A stretch of 64,000 nucleotides of DNA from Aquabacterium sp. CECT 9606 (GTDB lineage: Bacteria > Pseudomonadota > Gammaproteobacteria > Burkholderiales > Burkholderiaceae_C). The notes below the pieces were generated by a model. That model ran no database searches. It saw only the letters and a program-made list of their open reading frames with translations, and was not told where the DNA came from. Positions 39,804 through 54,697 of this stretch are shown here, piece by piece. The DNA is taken from the NCBI RefSeq assembly GCF_918741295.1, contig NZ_CAKKNB010000001.1, positions 310,001 through 374,000 on the forward strand. Direction: 5' to 3'. A program made the position numbers and the translations under genes. Numbering within the stretch: position 1 is the stretch's first letter; every line of letters begins with the position of its first letter.

Positions 39804-39819
39804 GGTACTTGACAGTACC
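39804..39819. promoter_or_regulatory. Palindrome, probable TetR operator 1
   Basis: GGTACT (39804-39809), TGAC, AGTACC (39814-39819) is a perfect palindrome of 6-bp arms. It lies 11 bp from the start of the TetR gene, where it could block that gene's own transcription. Confidence 0.6.
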
Positions 39820-39847
39820 GCTGAGCGTTTGTTAAGGTTCGCGGCTG

Positions 39848-39869
39848 ATTGGTACCAGCTAGTACCAAT
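39848..39869. promoter_or_regulatory. Palindrome, probable TetR operator 2
   Basis: ATTGGTAC (39848-39855) and GTACCAAT (39862-39869) form perfect 8-bp arms around CAGCTA. It shares the GGTAC/GTACC core with operator 1 and lies about 60 bp upstream of the hydrolase start. Confidence 0.65.
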
Positions 39870-39927
39870 TCTTGAAAACAGTTTTCATAACGATGATTCA
39901 ATCGGTTTGTACCGAGGAGACCCCACC

Positions 39928-40911
39928 ATGCAGTCCATCTTCAAGCGTTGGCACCAACCTTTGCTGGTCGCCGCCGCCGTCCTGGCGTTCGGGCACCCCG
40001 CCCAGGCCGCTGCGCCCGCGCCTTACACCGTGGTCAACGCCAGCTTCGCCTGCCAGACGGCCACTTGCGATGCGGAACTGTGGCTGCCCAAGGGCATGAA
40101 CAAACCGCCCGTCATCGTGATGGCCCATGGCTTTGGCGGGTTGAAGGATTGGGGCTTGCAGCCCTATGCCGAGCGTTTCGTGAAGGCCGGCTTCGCGGTG
40201 GTGCGTTTCGATTACCGCGGCTTTGGCAAGAGCGGCGGCCAGCCGCGCCGGGTGGTCGATGGCCCGGAGCACGTCAAGGACTGGTTGTCCGCGATCGAGT
40301 CGGTGCGCGTGCGGGGCGATGTCGATGGCAGCCGGCTGGGCCTGTGGGGCTCTTCCTTCAGTGGCGGGCACGTGTTGGTGGCGGCGTCGCAAAGCCGTGG
40401 CGTGGTCAAGGCAGTCAGCTCCCAAGTGCCTTTCGTCAATGGCTTGCAAAGTGCTTTGACCTACCCGATGAAATACCAGCCTCGGGCTGCGTGGGATGGC
40501 TTGCGCGACTTGTTGCGTGGCGACAAGTCGGAGCCCATCTACATCCCCATCGTGGCCCAGGATGGCTTTGCGGCACTGGTTTGCCCCGAGTGCGTCAAGG
40601 GCTACCAGTCGCTGGTGCCCGCGGACCAGATGGCCAGCGAGAACAAAGTGGCTGCGCGCATTTTGATGACCCTGCCCTTTTACAAGCCCGCGTCCAGCGC
40701 CGCGCACATTTCTGCGCCGGTTCTGGTGGTAGCGGCCGAGAACGACGGCCTGATCCCCGTCAAGGGCGTGCGCGACATGGTCAAGGAATTGCCGCATGGT
40801 GAATACCTGGAGCTGAAAGGCGCGGACCACTTTTCGCCTTACACCCCGCCCCTGTTCGAGCAGGTGGTCAGCCGGCAGACGGCGTTCTTCTTGAAGAACC
40901 TGGGCAAGTAA
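39928..40911 (+). CDS. Exported alpha/beta hydrolase
   Basis: This 327-aa protein has a signal peptide (hydrophobic core [13 protein letters not shown], cleavage near AQA). The hydrolase core has [12 protein letters not shown] (oxyanion), [13 protein letters not shown], nucleophile Ser143 in WGSSFSGGH, an acid in [11 protein letters not shown] and the final His in KGADHFSPY. Substrate is unknown; relatives are esterase or dienelactone-hydrolase-like. GAGGAG precedes ATG 39928. It is divergent from the TetR gene and probably controlled by it. Confidence 0.85.
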   Translation: MQSIFKRWHQPLLVAAAVLAFGHPAQAAAPAPYTVVNASFACQTATCDAELWLPKGMNKPPVIVMAHGFGGLKDWGLQPYAERFVKAGFAVVRFDYRGFGKSGGQPRRVVDGPEHVKDWLSAIESVRVRGDVDGSRLGLWGSSFSGGHVLVAASQSRGVVKAVSSQVPFVNGLQSALTYPMKYQPRAAWDGLRDLLRGDKSEPIYIPIVAQDGFAALVCPECVKGYQSLVPADQMASENKVAARILMTLPFYKPASSAAHISAPVLVVAAENDGLIPVKGVRDMVKELPHGEYLELKGADHFSPYTPPLFEQVVSRQTAFFLKNLGK

Positions 40912-40968
40912 CACCCGCGGGCCGAGGCGCCGTATGATGTTCGGTTGCCCAGCCTTGCACCGCGTCCG

Positions 40969-43866
40969 ATGTCCTCCCGTTCTGATTTGCCCGTCCGCCC
41001 CAATGTTCCGCTGATCCAGGTGCGGGGGGCGCGCACCCACAACCTCAAGAACATCGACCTGGACATTCCCCGGCACCAGTTGGTGGTGATCACCGGGCTG
41101 TCGGGCTCGGGCAAATCCAGCCTGGCGTTTGACACCCTGTACGCCGAAGGCCAGCGCCGCTATGTGGAAAGCCTGAGCGCCTACGCCCGGCAGTTTTTGC
41201 AACTGATGGACAAGCCCGATGTGGACGTGATCGAGGGCCTGTCGCCCGCCATCAGCATCGAGCAAAAAGCCACCAGCCACAATCCGCGCTCCACCGTGGG
41301 TACGGTGACCGAGATCCACGATTACCTGCGCCTGCTTTACGCGCGCGCCGGCACGCCTTTCTGCCCGGACCACGACCTGCCACTGCGCGCGCAAAGCGTC
41401 AGCCAGATGGTGGATGCCGTGCTGGCCATGCCCGAAGACACCAAGCTGATGATCCTGGCCCCGGTCATGCGCGACCGCAAGGGCGAGCACACCGACCTGT
41501 TCGCGCAGATGCAGGCTGAAGGCTTTGTGCGCTTTCGCATCGATGGCAAAGTGATCGAAGCCGCCGACCTGCCCGAGTTGAAGAAGAACGAGAAGCACGA
41601 TGTGGACGTGGTGGTCGACCGCCTGAAGGTGCGTTCGGACATGACGCAACGCCTGGCCGAAAGCTTCGAAGCCGCGATGCGCCTGGCCGATGGCCGCGCC
41701 ATCGCGCATGAAATGGACACGGGCACCGAGCACGTCTACTCGTCCAAGTTCGCCTGCCCGGTGTGCAGCTATTCGCTGGCTGAACTGGAGCCGCGCCTGT
41801 TCTCGTTCAACTCGCCGGTGGGCGCCTGCCCCACCTGCGATGGCCTGGGTCACGTCATTGCCTTCGATCCCGTGCGCGTGGTCGCCTTCCCCAGCCTGAG
41901 CCTGGGCAGTGGTGCCATCAAGGGCTGGGATCGTCGCAACCCCTATACCTACTCGATGATCGAGGCGCTGGGCAAGCACTACAAGGTCGACATCGACCAG
42001 CCCTTTGAAGAGTTGCCCGCCAACGTGCAGCAGGTGCTGCTCTACGGCTCGGGCGATGAAGAGATCGAGTTCGTCTACGAAGCCGATGGCACCGCGGGCA
42101 AGAAGCGCCGCGTCAAGCGCAGCCATCCCTTCGAAGGCATCTTGCGCAATTTCGAGCGGCGCTTCAAAGAGACCGATTCATCGGCCGTGCGCGAAGAGTT
42201 GTCGCGCTACCAGCAGCCCAAGGCCTGCCCCGATTGTCAGGGCACGCGCTTGCGCCGCGAAGCCCGCCACGTTTTCCTGCACGATGCCAAGAGCGGCGAC
42301 AAGCGCGCCATCTACCAAGTCGCCCACGCCACACTGGCCGAAGCCCAACGCTATTTCGAAGGCCTGAACCTGATCGGCTCCAAGGCCGAGATCGCCGACA
42401 AGGTCGTCAGCGAGATCCGCTCGCGCCTGCGCTTCCTGAACGACGTGGGCTTGACCTACCTGAGCCTGGACCGCAGCGCCGACACACTCAGTGGCGGTGA
42501 GGCTCAGCGCATCCGCCTGGCATCGCAAATTGGCTCGGGCCTGACCGGCGTGATGTACGTGCTGGACGAGCCCAGCATTGGCCTGCACCAGCGCGACAAC
42601 GACCGCCTGATCGGCACCCTGCAGCACTTGCGCAACCTGGGCAACAGCGTGATCGTGGTCGAGCACGACGAGGACATGATCCGTGCCGCCGATTACGTCA
42701 TCGACATGGGCCCGGGCGCGGGTGTGCATGGCGGCCACGTCATCGCGCAGGGCACGGCCAAGGAAGTCACCGACCACCCCGACAGCCTCACTGGTCAATA
42801 CCTGGGCCGCGTGTTGCGCATCGCCGTGCCGCCCAAGCGTCTGCCCTTCACCGATGACACGCCGCGCCTGCGCGTGGTCAACGCGCGTGGCCACAACCTC
42901 AAAGGGGTGACGGCCGAGATCCCTGTGGGCTTGTTCACCTGTGTGACCGGTGTGTCCGGTTCGGGCAAGAGCACCTTGGTCAATGAGACGCTTTATGCCT
43001 CCGTGGCCCGCAAGCTGTACCACAGCCACCTGGAGCCCGCCGCGCACGACGAGATCGAAGGCCTGGAGCTGTTCGACAAGGTCATCAATGTGGACCAGTC
43101 GCCAATTGGCCGCACGCCGCGCAGCAACCCGGCCACCTACACCGGCTTGTTCACGCCCATCCGCGAGTTGATGGCCGATGTGCCTTCAGCGCGCGAGCGG
43201 GGTTATGGCGCGGGCCGTTTCTCCTTCAACGTGGCTGGTGGCCGCTGCGAGGCCTGCCAGGGCGACGGCGTGCTCAAGGTCGAGATGCACTTTTTGCCCG
43301 ATGTCTATGTGCCCTGCGACGTGTGCCAGGGCAAGCGCTACAACCGCGAAACGCTCGAGATTTTGTACAAAGGCAAGAACATCCACCAGGTGCTGGACCT
43401 GACGGTCGAGGCTGCGCTGGAGTTCTTCAGCGCCGTGCCCACACTGGCCCGCAAGCTGCAAACGCTGATGGATGTGGGCCTGGGCTACATCCGCCTGGGG
43501 CAAAGCGCCACGACGCTGTCAGGTGGCGAAGCGCAACGCGTGAAGCTGGCGCTGGAGCTGTCCAAGCGCGACACCGGCCGCACGCTCTACATCCTGGATG
43601 AGCCGACCACCGGCCTGCACTTCCACGACATCGCCTTGCTGCTCAAAGTGCTGCACCAGTTGCGCGACGCGGGCAACACCATCGTCGTGATCGAGCACAA
43701 CCTGGACGTCATCAAGACGGCCGATTGGCTGATTGACATGGGTCCCGAAGGCGGCTCGGGCGGCGGCACGCTGGTGGTGGCCGGCACGCCCGAGACGGTC
43801 GCCGCGCATGCCGGCAGCCACACGGGCCACTACCTCAAGGCACTGTTGGACGAAGTCAGCCCATGA
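40969..43866 (+). CDS. uvrA: Excinuclease ABC subunit A
   Basis: This 965-aa damage sensor is for nucleotide excision repair. There are two ABC modules: [20 protein letters not shown] and the second [15 protein letters not shown]. Signature motifs [17 protein letters not shown] and [16 protein letters not shown], Walker [15 protein letters not shown] and [13 protein letters not shown] follow. Zinc knuckles CPVC...CPTC and CEAC...CDVC are visible. ATG 40969 fits the usual UvrA start; a TTG at 40945 extends the frame but is unlikely. No good LexA box was seen just upstream. Its end overlaps the DUF1501 gene by 11 bp, convergently. Confidence 0.97.
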   Translation: MSSRSDLPVRPNVPLIQVRGARTHNLKNIDLDIPRHQLVVITGLSGSGKSSLAFDTLYAEGQRRYVESLSAYARQFLQLMDKPDVDVIEGLSPAISIEQKATSHNPRSTVGTVTEIHDYLRLLYARAGTPFCPDHDLPLRAQSVSQMVDAVLAMPEDTKLMILAPVMRDRKGEHTDLFAQMQAEGFVRFRIDGKVIEAADLPELKKNEKHDVDVVVDRLKVRSDMTQRLAESFEAAMRLADGRAIAHEMDTGTEHVYSSKFACPVCSYSLAELEPRLFSFNSPVGACPTCDGLGHVIAFDPVRVVAFPSLSLGSGAIKGWDRRNPYTYSMIEALGKHYKVDIDQPFEELPANVQQVLLYGSGDEEIEFVYEADGTAGKKRRVKRSHPFEGILRNFERRFKETDSSAVREELSRYQQPKACPDCQGTRLRREARHVFLHDAKSGDKRAIYQVAHATLAEAQRYFEGLNLIGSKAEIADKVVSEIRSRLRFLNDVGLTYLSLDRSADTLSGGEAQRIRLASQIGSGLTGVMYVLDEPSIGLHQRDNDRLIGTLQHLRNLGNSVIVVEHDEDMIRAADYVIDMGPGAGVHGGHVIAQGTAKEVTDHPDSLTGQYLGRVLRIAVPPKRLPFTDDTPRLRVVNARGHNLKGVTAEIPVGLFTCVTGVSGSGKSTLVNETLYASVARKLYHSHLEPAAHDEIEGLELFDKVINVDQSPIGRTPRSNPATYTGLFTPIRELMADVPSARERGYGAGRFSFNVAGGRCEACQGDGVLKVEMHFLPDVYVPCDVCQGKRYNRETLEILYKGKNIHQVLDLTVEAALEFFSAVPTLARKLQTLMDVGLGYIRLGQSATTLSGGEAQRVKLALELSKRDTGRTLYILDEPTTGLHFHDIALLLKVLHQLRDAGNTIVVIEHNLDVIKTADWLIDMGPEGGSGGGTLVVAGTPETVAAHAGSHTGHYLKALLDEVSP

Positions 43867-45445
43867 ATCCCACGTCGTGGGCCGAGCTGTCGAAGTTGTG
43901 CAGGTTGGGCAAGATGCTGGCCAGGTCGGTGTTGCTCACGCCCATCCATTTGCCCAGGGTGTAGGCGTATTGGTCCACCGAGGTGGTGGGCAGCAAGATG
44001 CCGTTGTGGATCTGGTCCGGGCTGGAGAACACGCCGTTGCCGTTGGCAGTGCTGTACTGCGGGAAGGTGCCATAGACCTCGCCACCTTGAACCGCGCCAC
44101 CCATGATCAGGTGGTGGGCGCCCCAACCGTGGTCGGTGCCATCGCCGTTGCTGGTGAAGCTGCGGCCAAAGTCAGAAGCGGTGAAGGTGGTGACTTGCGA
44201 GCTCATGTCGCCGCCGGGCATGCTGCGCAGCACCTGGTCAAAGTAGGCCAGGCCGTGGTCCAGCTGGCGCAGGCGGTCGTTGTGCTCCTGGTTCTGCCCG
44301 CCGTGGTGGTCAAAGCCGCCCAGGTTCACCATGAACACCTGCCTCTGGATGCCGAAGTTGCCTTGACGGTTCGCGTTGATGATGCGAGCGACCATCTGGA
44401 ACTGCAAGGCCAGGCGATTGGTCACGAGCGCGCCCGCCATGTTGGTGTAGCTCAGCAAAGGATCGGTCCACACCGATTGGCCTGGGGTTCCCCATGGTGC
44501 TTGGGCGTTGGAGGGCAGGGCGCCCGACATCAAATCGGTGGCCTGAATGCCCCGAGCCACCACCTGTTGGTGGGCCTGGGTGAACAGGTTGTTGCTGGTG
44601 GACGAACTCATCACGGACTTCACGGCGGCATGCAGATCGGTGCTGCCCAGCATGCGCTGGTTCGCGCCCAGGCCAGGAATGCTGGCCAGGCCCACGGGGT
44701 ACTGCCGAACCGCCCGCCCGCTCAGCCAGGTGCTGGTGTTGCCCGGTGTGATGCACGTGAAAGACCGCTTGACGACGTCGGCATTCGAGCCGCTGCCATT
44801 GCGGCTCATCAACAGATCGCCGATGCGCCCCCCCCAGCCTTCGCTGGCGCCTTCGGGCGAGAACGACATCCAGGTGGACTGCTGGTCATTGTGAGAGAAC
44901 AGCTTTTCCGGCTTGGGGAAGCCGTCCTGGTAATACGCGTTCTTGGTGGTCGGCCGAACCAAGGGCCCCACATTGGCCATCACCGCCAGGCGGTTGGCCC
45001 CGTACAGTTGCTGCGTGCGCACGAGGGCGGGGTGCAGGGCGAACTGCCGCCCGGCATGGACTGCGCGGCCTGAATGGGCGATGGGCAAGACGCCCCCTAA
45101 CCTGGCTGGTGTGCCCGCGGCCGCCGTGGCATTGGCGGGCGTTCCCGGGCGCATCAAGGCGATCGAGGTGCTGCCGTCGCTGGGGTCCCGCGAAGAGGGG
45201 TCGCGGTGGGCCAGATAGTGTCCCCACGAGTCCGTGTCGGTGGCGAGCACCGTGTTGTACGAGTCGTTGCCGCCATTGAGGAAGACGCAGACCAGGGCTT
45301 GGTAGCCGCCACCCGTGGATTGGGCAGAGGCCTGGCCCATGGTGGCCAAGGTCAACCCCAAGGGGCCTGCCGCCCCCAGGGTCGAGAAAGCGGCGGCGTG
45401 GCGCAAGAAGCTGCGGCGGCTGGTGGAGCTCATGGGGATCGTCAT
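43856..45445 (-). CDS. DUF1501 protein with Tat signal
   Basis: This 529-aa exported protein has a twin-arginine signal ([18 protein letters not shown]). The DUF1501 body resembles the alkaline-phosphatase/sulfatase fold ([53 protein letters not shown]). It starts 4 nt after the DUF1800 gene ends. These two families usually occur as such a pair in bacteria, with unknown joint function outside the cytoplasm. Confidence 0.88.
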   Translation of the reverse strand: MTIPMSSTSRRSFLRHAAAFSTLGAAGPLGLTLATMGQASAQSTGGGYQALVCVFLNGGNDSYNTVLATDTDSWGHYLAHRDPSSRDPSDGSTSIALMRPGTPANATAAAGTPARLGGVLPIAHSGRAVHAGRQFALHPALVRTQQLYGANRLAVMANVGPLVRPTTKNAYYQDGFPKPEKLFSHNDQQSTWMSFSPEGASEGWGGRIGDLLMSRNGSGSNADVVKRSFTCITPGNTSTWLSGRAVRQYPVGLASIPGLGANQRMLGSTDLHAAVKSVMSSSTSNNLFTQAHQQVVARGIQATDLMSGALPSNAQAPWGTPGQSVWTDPLLSYTNMAGALVTNRLALQFQMVARIINANRQGNFGIQRQVFMVNLGGFDHHGGQNQEHNDRLRQLDHGLAYFDQVLRSMPGGDMSSQVTTFTASDFGRSFTSNGDGTDHGWGAHHLIMGGAVQGGEVYGTFPQYSTANGNGVFSSPDQIHNGILLPTTSVDQYAYTLGKWMGVSNTDLASILPNLHNFDSSAHDVGFMG

Positions 45446-45449
45446 TTCT

Positions 45450-47240
45450 TCACTGTTGAACGATGAACTGCGGCGACACCGCCACCATCAGGATCGCGGC
45501 TTTGATGCGGCGCCGCTTGTCCGCCAGGGTGGTGTTGGGCATCTTGCCCACGCCAGTCAACATCAAGGCATTGAGTTCGCTGGCCGGTGGCCCGCCCAGG
45601 ATCTTTTGCGCTACAGCGGTGATCAGTTGCTGAGGCGCGTCGGCGGTGGGCTTGTCGACCAGCGCGTCAAAGCTGCTCAAGTCAAATCGGATGTCGCTGC
45701 GCTGGGTGTTGTAGTTGTATTGGCCCAAACCGTCCTCCAGCATCTGGGCCACATAGTTGGCGTAGCCCAGCACCGAGGTCTCGCTTGTGATCTGCATTTC
45801 CGGAGCCACGAGCCCCTGGTCGGCCAGGTCGGTCTGGGGCGGCTTGTAGCCAGGCCGGAAGAAGTTGAACACCGAGGGCGCGCGCATGGGCGTCTGGCCC
45901 AGGCCCAACACGGTGTCGTCGGTGCTGCTGGCCAGGTAGAAAGGCACCCGGTTGCCTGTCCGTGCGGCGCTGTAGGTGTCAGAGGTGTGCGGCAGGGCTC
46001 GGAGCAGGTGTGTGATGCGCACCAGCGGCTCACGCAGTTTCCCAAAGCCTGCGCTCTCGCGCAGCGCCATGTCGCGGGCTTCGGTGTCCAGCAAGACTGC
46101 TTTCACGGTGGCCCGGATGTTGCCGTTGGAGGCGCGGAAGGCCGCGCTCACGCGCTGCACATAGCTGGGGCTGGGGTTGCTGGTCACCATCCGTTGGATC
46201 AGTTGCTTGGCAAAGAAGGGCGCGGTGTTGGGGTGGCTGGCCAGGCGGTCCAGCGCGGCCTTCAGGCTGGCTTGAGGGTTGGGCGTGGACTGGAAGGGCA
46301 CCGTCACGCCCAGAAAGCGCTTCTCACTGTACGAGTGCTCCTGGGTGTAGGGCGACATGGCGGTGATGCTCTGGCTGCTGTCCTGGCAGAGCTCATAGCG
46401 GTAGAAGCAGTGCCACCAGATCACCGAGGCCTTGGCAGGTGGGAGGTACCAGCCCCAGCCTGTGAACACCTTGGCCAAGCCCTTGACGTCATCACCGTTG
46501 TAAGTCTCCTGGGGGAGTCCGTTGAGCAGCTTTTGCGTGCCATCGTCGTTCAGCTCGTACAAGCCGATCGAGAAAAGCTGCATCACCTCGCGTGCGAAAT
46601 TTTCGTCGGCGATGCGGCCAGTGCCGGGGTCTTCCCGGCGGCTGCTTCGGTGCGACAAGAACGCACCCATGGCCGGATGCAAAGCCACGCCTTCCAGAAG
46701 ATCGCGGTAGTTGCCGTCGATCTTCTGGGTCAACATGTCCATGTAGCTGGCCACCATGCGGCCATCGATTTCCAGCTCGGCATTGGTGGCCGACACCACG
46801 TAGATCTCGGACAAGGCGAAGGCCACGCGTTGGCGCAACTGGGCCGGGTCGGCGACTGCGTGCGTCCACCAGCTGTAGACCACGTCATCGATCCGGGGCT
46901 GGTCCGTGCCCAGCGAGGCTGATGACGCCTCAACGGTGGCCAGGTGGCTGTTCTGCAGCGGCGCTGCCAGTTGTTCGTCGATCCAGCGTTCGTAGCCAAT
47001 GGCCTTCACGCGGGCGACCTCCGCCGCAGTGGGTCCGAACGTGGCTTGTGTCAGGAAACGGTTCGCTTCCGCGTCATTGCCCGGCGTGGCGCTCACTGAT
47101 TGCAGATTGCTGGAGCCCGCACCACCTGGAGTGCTGGAGGCGCTTTCACCACCGCCGCCGCAGCCCCCCAGCAGGGCCGCGCTGACCAGCATCACCCATC
47201 CTGATTTGCACAGGACACCTTCGGACTTAGACCACCACAT
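45450..47240 (-). CDS. DUF1800 lipoprotein
   Basis: This 596-aa protein has a lipoprotein signal (VMLVSAALLGGCGGGG, lipobox Cys at 27). The DUF1800 body begins with ANRFLTQATFGPTAAEVARV and contains NFAREVMQLFSIGLYELNDDG and RAPSVFNFFRPGYKPP. It comes before the DUF1501 gene with which it likely forms an operon. Function is unknown; both should act on the cell surface or in the periplasm. ATG 47240 gives a long n-region; Met17 at 47192 is an alternative. Confidence 0.85.
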   Translation of the reverse strand: MWWSKSEGVLCKSGWVMLVSAALLGGCGGGGESASSTPGGAGSSNLQSVSATPGNDAEANRFLTQATFGPTAAEVARVKAIGYERWIDEQLAAPLQNSHLATVEASSASLGTDQPRIDDVVYSWWTHAVADPAQLRQRVAFALSEIYVVSATNAELEIDGRMVASYMDMLTQKIDGNYRDLLEGVALHPAMGAFLSHRSSRREDPGTGRIADENFAREVMQLFSIGLYELNDDGTQKLLNGLPQETYNGDDVKGLAKVFTGWGWYLPPAKASVIWWHCFYRYELCQDSSQSITAMSPYTQEHSYSEKRFLGVTVPFQSTPNPQASLKAALDRLASHPNTAPFFAKQLIQRMVTSNPSPSYVQRVSAAFRASNGNIRATVKAVLLDTEARDMALRESAGFGKLREPLVRITHLLRALPHTSDTYSAARTGNRVPFYLASSTDDTVLGLGQTPMRAPSVFNFFRPGYKPPQTDLADQGLVAPEMQITSETSVLGYANYVAQMLEDGLGQYNYNTQRSDIRFDLSSFDALVDKPTADAPQQLITAVAQKILGGPPASELNALMLTGVGKMPNTTLADKRRRIKAAILMVAVSPQFIVQQ

Positions 47241-47436
47241 GAACGCACTCGCACTGAGAACCTTGACTCAGGGATGTCGGCATCTGAAACGCCAGCTTGA
47301 GGCGTGTAGGGCGATCGACAATCTCTGAAACGAGTTCGCAAGGTGCCATGCAGCCTTCACCGCAGGGGATGCAAGATGCCTCAGTTGTAAGGGGGCGATA
47401 CGCCAGGCTTGTTCAAAGCCCGAAAGCGTCAATAGC

Positions 47437-50250
<2,814 letters not shown>

Positions 50251-50279
50251 GGCCGCCATTTTACGAGGCGGCGCAGATG

Positions 50280-50516
50280 TCACGCTTTCAACAAGGCGTA
50301 CAACTCATCCTTGAGGGTCACGCGCAGCACTTTCTTTTGTTCCAGTTCGGCAGACGAGCCATGCTCGATGCCGGTTTCCAGCCGGACGATGGCCTTGTCC
50401 AGGTCCTCGTATTCACGCTCCAGCCGCGCAAAGTGGGCGCTGGACGTCTTCAGCGCGTGGATCTTGTCCCGGCACTCCGGGAAATCCTTGACCAGCGGAT
50501 GGTGTTCTTGAATCAT
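50280..50516 (-). CDS. YdcH-like (DUF465) small protein
   Basis: This 78-aa basic, helical protein has [23 protein letters not shown] and a coiled coil in [19 protein letters not shown], then LKDELYALL. This matches YdcH/DUF465. Function is unknown. ATG 50516 has AAGGAG upstream; the frame extends to 50603 without need. It lies between the patatin gene and metH. Confidence 0.85.
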   Translation of the reverse strand: MIQEHHPLVKDFPECRDKIHALKTSSAHFARLEREYEDLDKAIVRLETGIEHGSSAELEQKKVLRVTLKDELYALLKA

Positions 50517-50599
50517 TCGTGCTCCTTCTTGGTTGAACTCAGCAGCGCTGCTGGGCAAATGATTTTCGAGGGTGCCTGCTTCAGGCGTCTTGCGGTAAA

Positions 50600-51709
50600 T
50601 CAACCCAGGCCCAGGAAGGTTTTTTCGATGTCCAGCGAGCTTCTGTGCCCGATGTCATCGCGGTGGGCGGCCAGCCAGCGGTCAGCGGCAGCATGGCCCA
50701 TGTCATGCAGCGTCTGCAGGAAAACGCGGTCGGTGTTGGACTTGCTGGACGCGTTGAACGGTGCCAGGTTCTCGTCGTCGGCCACCATGTGCATGTGCAG
50801 GTCCTTGTAGCGCCCTGGGTCGATCTTGTCTTCCCTGAGCAGCTTTTTCACGAAGGCAATGGCCCGCATCTCACCGATCAGGCTGGCGTTGAAGGTGATC
50901 TCACTCAGCCTATCGAGGATGTCCATGCTGCGCGTGGGCTTATCCAGGCGTTCCAGCGGATTGATTTTGATCAGCAAAATGTCCGAGGTGTCAGTGTTGT
51001 AGATCAGCGGGTAGAGCGCAGGGTTGCCGGTATAGCCGCCATCCCAATAGGGCTCGCCATCGATCTCGACTGCCTGGAACACCACCGGCAGGCAGGCCGA
51101 AGCCATCAAGGCGTCCAGCGTCAATTCTTCTTCGGTGAAGACGCGCGCCTGGCCGGTGCGCACCGAGGTGGCGGTCACGAACAACTGGGTGCCATGCTGG
51201 CAGCCTTCGTGCACCGATTCGATGGTCACGTGGCGTTGCACCACGTCGCGCAGAGGGTTCAGGTTCAGGGGGTTGATCTCATACGGACTGAAGGTCTGCA
51301 TGAACATGTTCATCCACTGGTAGCCGGGGATCTGGTCCAGGTTGAAGGCGGGTTTGAGTGAGCCGTTGGACTGCAGCGTCATGGGCGAAAAGATGGGCCC
51401 ATGCTGGCTCACATCGGCCCAGAAAGCGGCCAAGGCCTTTTGCGCCTGGGGGCGGGCCGCAGCCACGCCGCCTTTGGCGTGGCCTTCTACATACCCTGTG
51501 AGCATCACCGCGCCATTGAGCGCCCCCGCGCTGGTGCCGGATATGCCTGAAAAGTCCAGACCATCCTCGTCCAGCAGCCGGTCGAGCACCCCCCAGGTGA
51601 AGGCGCCATGCGAGCCGCCGCCTTGCAGCGCCAGGTCCACGCGCGGCCTGGGCGACGGATTCAGGGCGGCGGAGGAAAGGGCTTTGCGTTTTTTGCTGGG
51701 AATGGTCAT
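50600..51709 (-). CDS. Patatin-like phospholipase
   Basis: This 369-aa lipid acyl hydrolase has DLALQGGGSHGAFTWGVL (oxyanion loop), nucleophile Ser in SGTSAGALNGAV, and the catalytic Asp in WDGGYTGNPALYP, so the Ser-Asp dyad is complete. It lacks a signal peptide. This type of cytoplasmic patatin is often next to 3-hydroxybutyrate dehydrogenase in Burkholderiales, and here a PhaR-like palindrome lies just upstream. A role with polyhydroxybutyrate granules is thus an inference. Confidence 0.9.
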   Translation of the reverse strand: MTIPSKKRKALSSAALNPSPRPRVDLALQGGGSHGAFTWGVLDRLLDEDGLDFSGISGTSAGALNGAVMLTGYVEGHAKGGVAAARPQAQKALAAFWADVSQHGPIFSPMTLQSNGSLKPAFNLDQIPGYQWMNMFMQTFSPYEINPLNLNPLRDVVQRHVTIESVHEGCQHGTQLFVTATSVRTGQARVFTEEELTLDALMASACLPVVFQAVEIDGEPYWDGGYTGNPALYPLIYNTDTSDILLIKINPLERLDKPTRSMDILDRLSEITFNASLIGEMRAIAFVKKLLREDKIDPGRYKDLHMHMVADDENLAPFNASSKSNTDRVFLQTLHDMGHAAADRWLAAHRDDIGHRSSLDIEKTFLGLG

Positions 51710-51726
51710 GACCCAGTCTAGCTTGT

Positions 51727-51745
51727 AATGCTGCAGTGCAGCATT
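51727..51745. promoter_or_regulatory. Perfect palindrome, possible PhaR operator
   Basis: AATGCTGCAGTGCAGCATT is a perfect inverted repeat of 9-bp arms about one central base, 18 bp upstream of the patatin start. Its TGCNGCANTGCAGCA pattern resembles sites bound by PhaR, the polyhydroxyalkanoate-responsive repressor, in related bacteria. Confidence 0.5.
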
Positions 51746-51793
51746 GATTTTGAAGCTCCCTCTTCAGTGGGTGACAAATACCTGGTTGAAATA

Positions 51794-51809
51794 CTGTACA
51801 TCCATCCAG
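51794..51809 (+). promoter_or_regulatory. LexA (SOS) box of recA
   Basis: CTGTACATCCATCCAG matches the SOS consensus CTGT-N8-ACAG except for one base of the right arm. It overlaps a possible -35 (TGTACA, 51795-51800), which is 16 bp from CATAAT (51817-51822). It is 53 bp upstream of the recA start. Confidence 0.7.
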
Positions 51810-51861
51810 CTTTTGTCATAATGGCGGCAATTCATCAATTCCAGCCATCGGAGACACCTGA

Positions 51862-52905
51862 ATGGAAGCCACCGCGAAGTCCGCCCTGAGCACCGAAAAA
51901 GCCAAAGCCCTGCAAGTGGCGCTCGCTCAAATTGAAAAGCAGTTCGGCAAAGGCTCGATCATGCGCCTGGGCGAAGGCGAAGTGATCGACGACATCCAGG
52001 TCGTCTCCACCGGTTCGCTGGGCCTGGACATCGCCCTGGGCGTCGGCGGCCTGCCCCGTGGCCGCGTGGTCGAGATCTATGGCCCGGAATCCTCGGGCAA
52101 GACCACGCTGACCCTGCAGGTTGCCGCTGAAATGCAAAAGCAGGGCGGCGTCTGCGCCTTCATCGACGCTGAACACGCCCTGGATGCCCAATACGCGCAA
52201 AAGCTGGGCGTCAATCTGCAAGATTTGTTGATCTCGCAGCCCGACACCGGCGAGCAGGCCCTTGAAATCGTCGACGCCTTGGTGAGGTCCGGCTCGGTTG
52301 ACCTGATCATCGTCGACTCGGTGGCCGCGCTCACACCCAAGGCCGAGTTGGAGGGCGAAATGGGCGATTCCCTGCCCGGCCTGCAGGCCCGCTTGATGAG
52401 CCAGGCCCTGCGCAAGCTCACCGCCACCATCAAGAAGACCAACTGCATGGTTATCTTCATCAACCAGATCCGCATGAAGATCGGCGTGATGTTCGGCAGC
52501 CCTGAAACCACCACGGGCGGCAATGCCCTGAAGTTCTACGCCTCGGTGCGCCTCGACATCCGCCGCATCGGTTCCATCAAGAAGGGCGAAGAGATCATCG
52601 GCAGCGAAACCCGGGTCAAGGTCGTGAAGAACAAGGTAGCGCCCCCGTTCAAAACCGCTGAATTCGACATCCTGTATGGCGAAGGCATCAGCCGCGAAGG
52701 CGAGGTCATTGATTTGGGCGTGGTCGCCAAGATCGTCGACAAATCCGGCGCCTGGTACGCCTACCAAGGCGAGAAGATTGGCCAAGGCAAGGACAACTCC
52801 CGCGAATTCCTGCGCGAGAACCCCGCCTTGGCGCACGAGATCGAAAACAAGATCCGTGAATCGCTGGGTGTGGCCTTGCAGGCACCGGCCGCAGCCGCTG
52901 AATAA
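51862..52905 (+). CDS. recA: Recombinase RecA
   Basis: This 347-aa protein forms filaments on single-stranded DNA, exchanges strands and triggers LexA self-cleavage. Walker A is GPESSGKTT at 74-82; [40 protein letters not shown], and the L2 region [36 protein letters not shown] (split motif) are present. The C-terminal domain ends in an acidic, alanine-rich tail. It is controlled by the LexA box upstream, and recX follows 26 nt later. Confidence 0.99.
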   Translation: MEATAKSALSTEKAKALQVALAQIEKQFGKGSIMRLGEGEVIDDIQVVSTGSLGLDIALGVGGLPRGRVVEIYGPESSGKTTLTLQVAAEMQKQGGVCAFIDAEHALDAQYAQKLGVNLQDLLISQPDTGEQALEIVDALVRSGSVDLIIVDSVAALTPKAELEGEMGDSLPGLQARLMSQALRKLTATIKKTNCMVIFINQIRMKIGVMFGSPETTTGGNALKFYASVRLDIRRIGSIKKGEEIIGSETRVKVVKNKVAPPFKTAEFDILYGEGISREGEVIDLGVVAKIVDKSGAWYAYQGEKIGQGKDNSREFLRENPALAHEIENKIRESLGVALQAPAAAAE

Positions 52906-52931
52906 GCCAGGCTTGCTGGCCAAGGTCCACG

Positions 52932-53405
52932 GTGGCCACGCGCGGATCCACCCTGTCCCTCAAGGGCAGGGCACTGAAATACCTGTCGGCGCGTGAGCAT
53001 TCGCGCGTCGAACTGGTGCGCAAATTGGCACCCCATGCCGAAGATCCCACCGAGATCAACCGTGTGCTGGACGACCTGGAGGCTCGAGGTTGGCTGTCAG
53101 CTGAGCGTTTCGTCGAATCGGTGGTTCACCGCAAGGCTGCACGCTATGGCACCGCCCGTATCCGGGGTGAATTGGTCGGGCATCAATTGCCCGACGATGC
53201 CGTGCGTTCGGCCCTGTCCGCTTTGAAAGACACGGAATTGCAGCGGGCGCAGGCGTTGTGGCAGCGCCGCTACGGTCAGGTGGCCGAGACGCCACAAGAG
53301 CGTGCCAAGCAAATGCGTTTTTTGGCGGGGCGAGGCTTCTCGGGGGATGTCATCCGCCGGGTCGTGCGTGGGTCTTCTGACACGGAAGACGCGAACGAAG
53401 CTTGA
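52932..53405 (+). CDS. recX: Regulatory protein RecX
   Basis: This 157-aa protein inhibits RecA filaments. It is made of three-helix repeats: LKGRALKYLSAREHSRVELVRKL, INRVLDDLEARGWLSAERFVESVV, YGTARIRGELVGHQLPDDAV and a last one ending FLAGRGFSGDVIRRVVRG. The start is GTG 52932. Placement right after recA is typical and suggests co-transcription under SOS control. Confidence 0.93.
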   Translation: MATRGSTLSLKGRALKYLSAREHSRVELVRKLAPHAEDPTEINRVLDDLEARGWLSAERFVESVVHRKAARYGTARIRGELVGHQLPDDAVRSALSALKDTELQRAQALWQRRYGQVAETPQERAKQMRFLAGRGFSGDVIRRVVRGSSDTEDANEA

Positions 53406-53503
53406 GCGTCGGGCAAAAGGTGGTGCTATTCTGAATGCTGCGCCGCAGTACGCTTTGTTTGTAGGTCTGCTGCGCCCCACGCAACCATCCTGCGAGTCAG
53501 TCC

Positions 53504-54667
<1,164 letters not shown>

Positions 54668-54697
54668 CACGCCATTGATGACGACAAGGATCCCGAC

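Noticed and set aside
39898-42126. 742-codon minus-strand frame over the hydrolase and uvrA
   Set aside because: It is opposite two clearly coding genes and has repetitive low-information composition typical of antisense frames in high-GC DNA.
50251-50279. Cobalamin riboswitch for metH
   Set aside because: The space is only 29 bp and the YdcH gene fills the region upstream; a riboswitch of about 200 nt does not fit.
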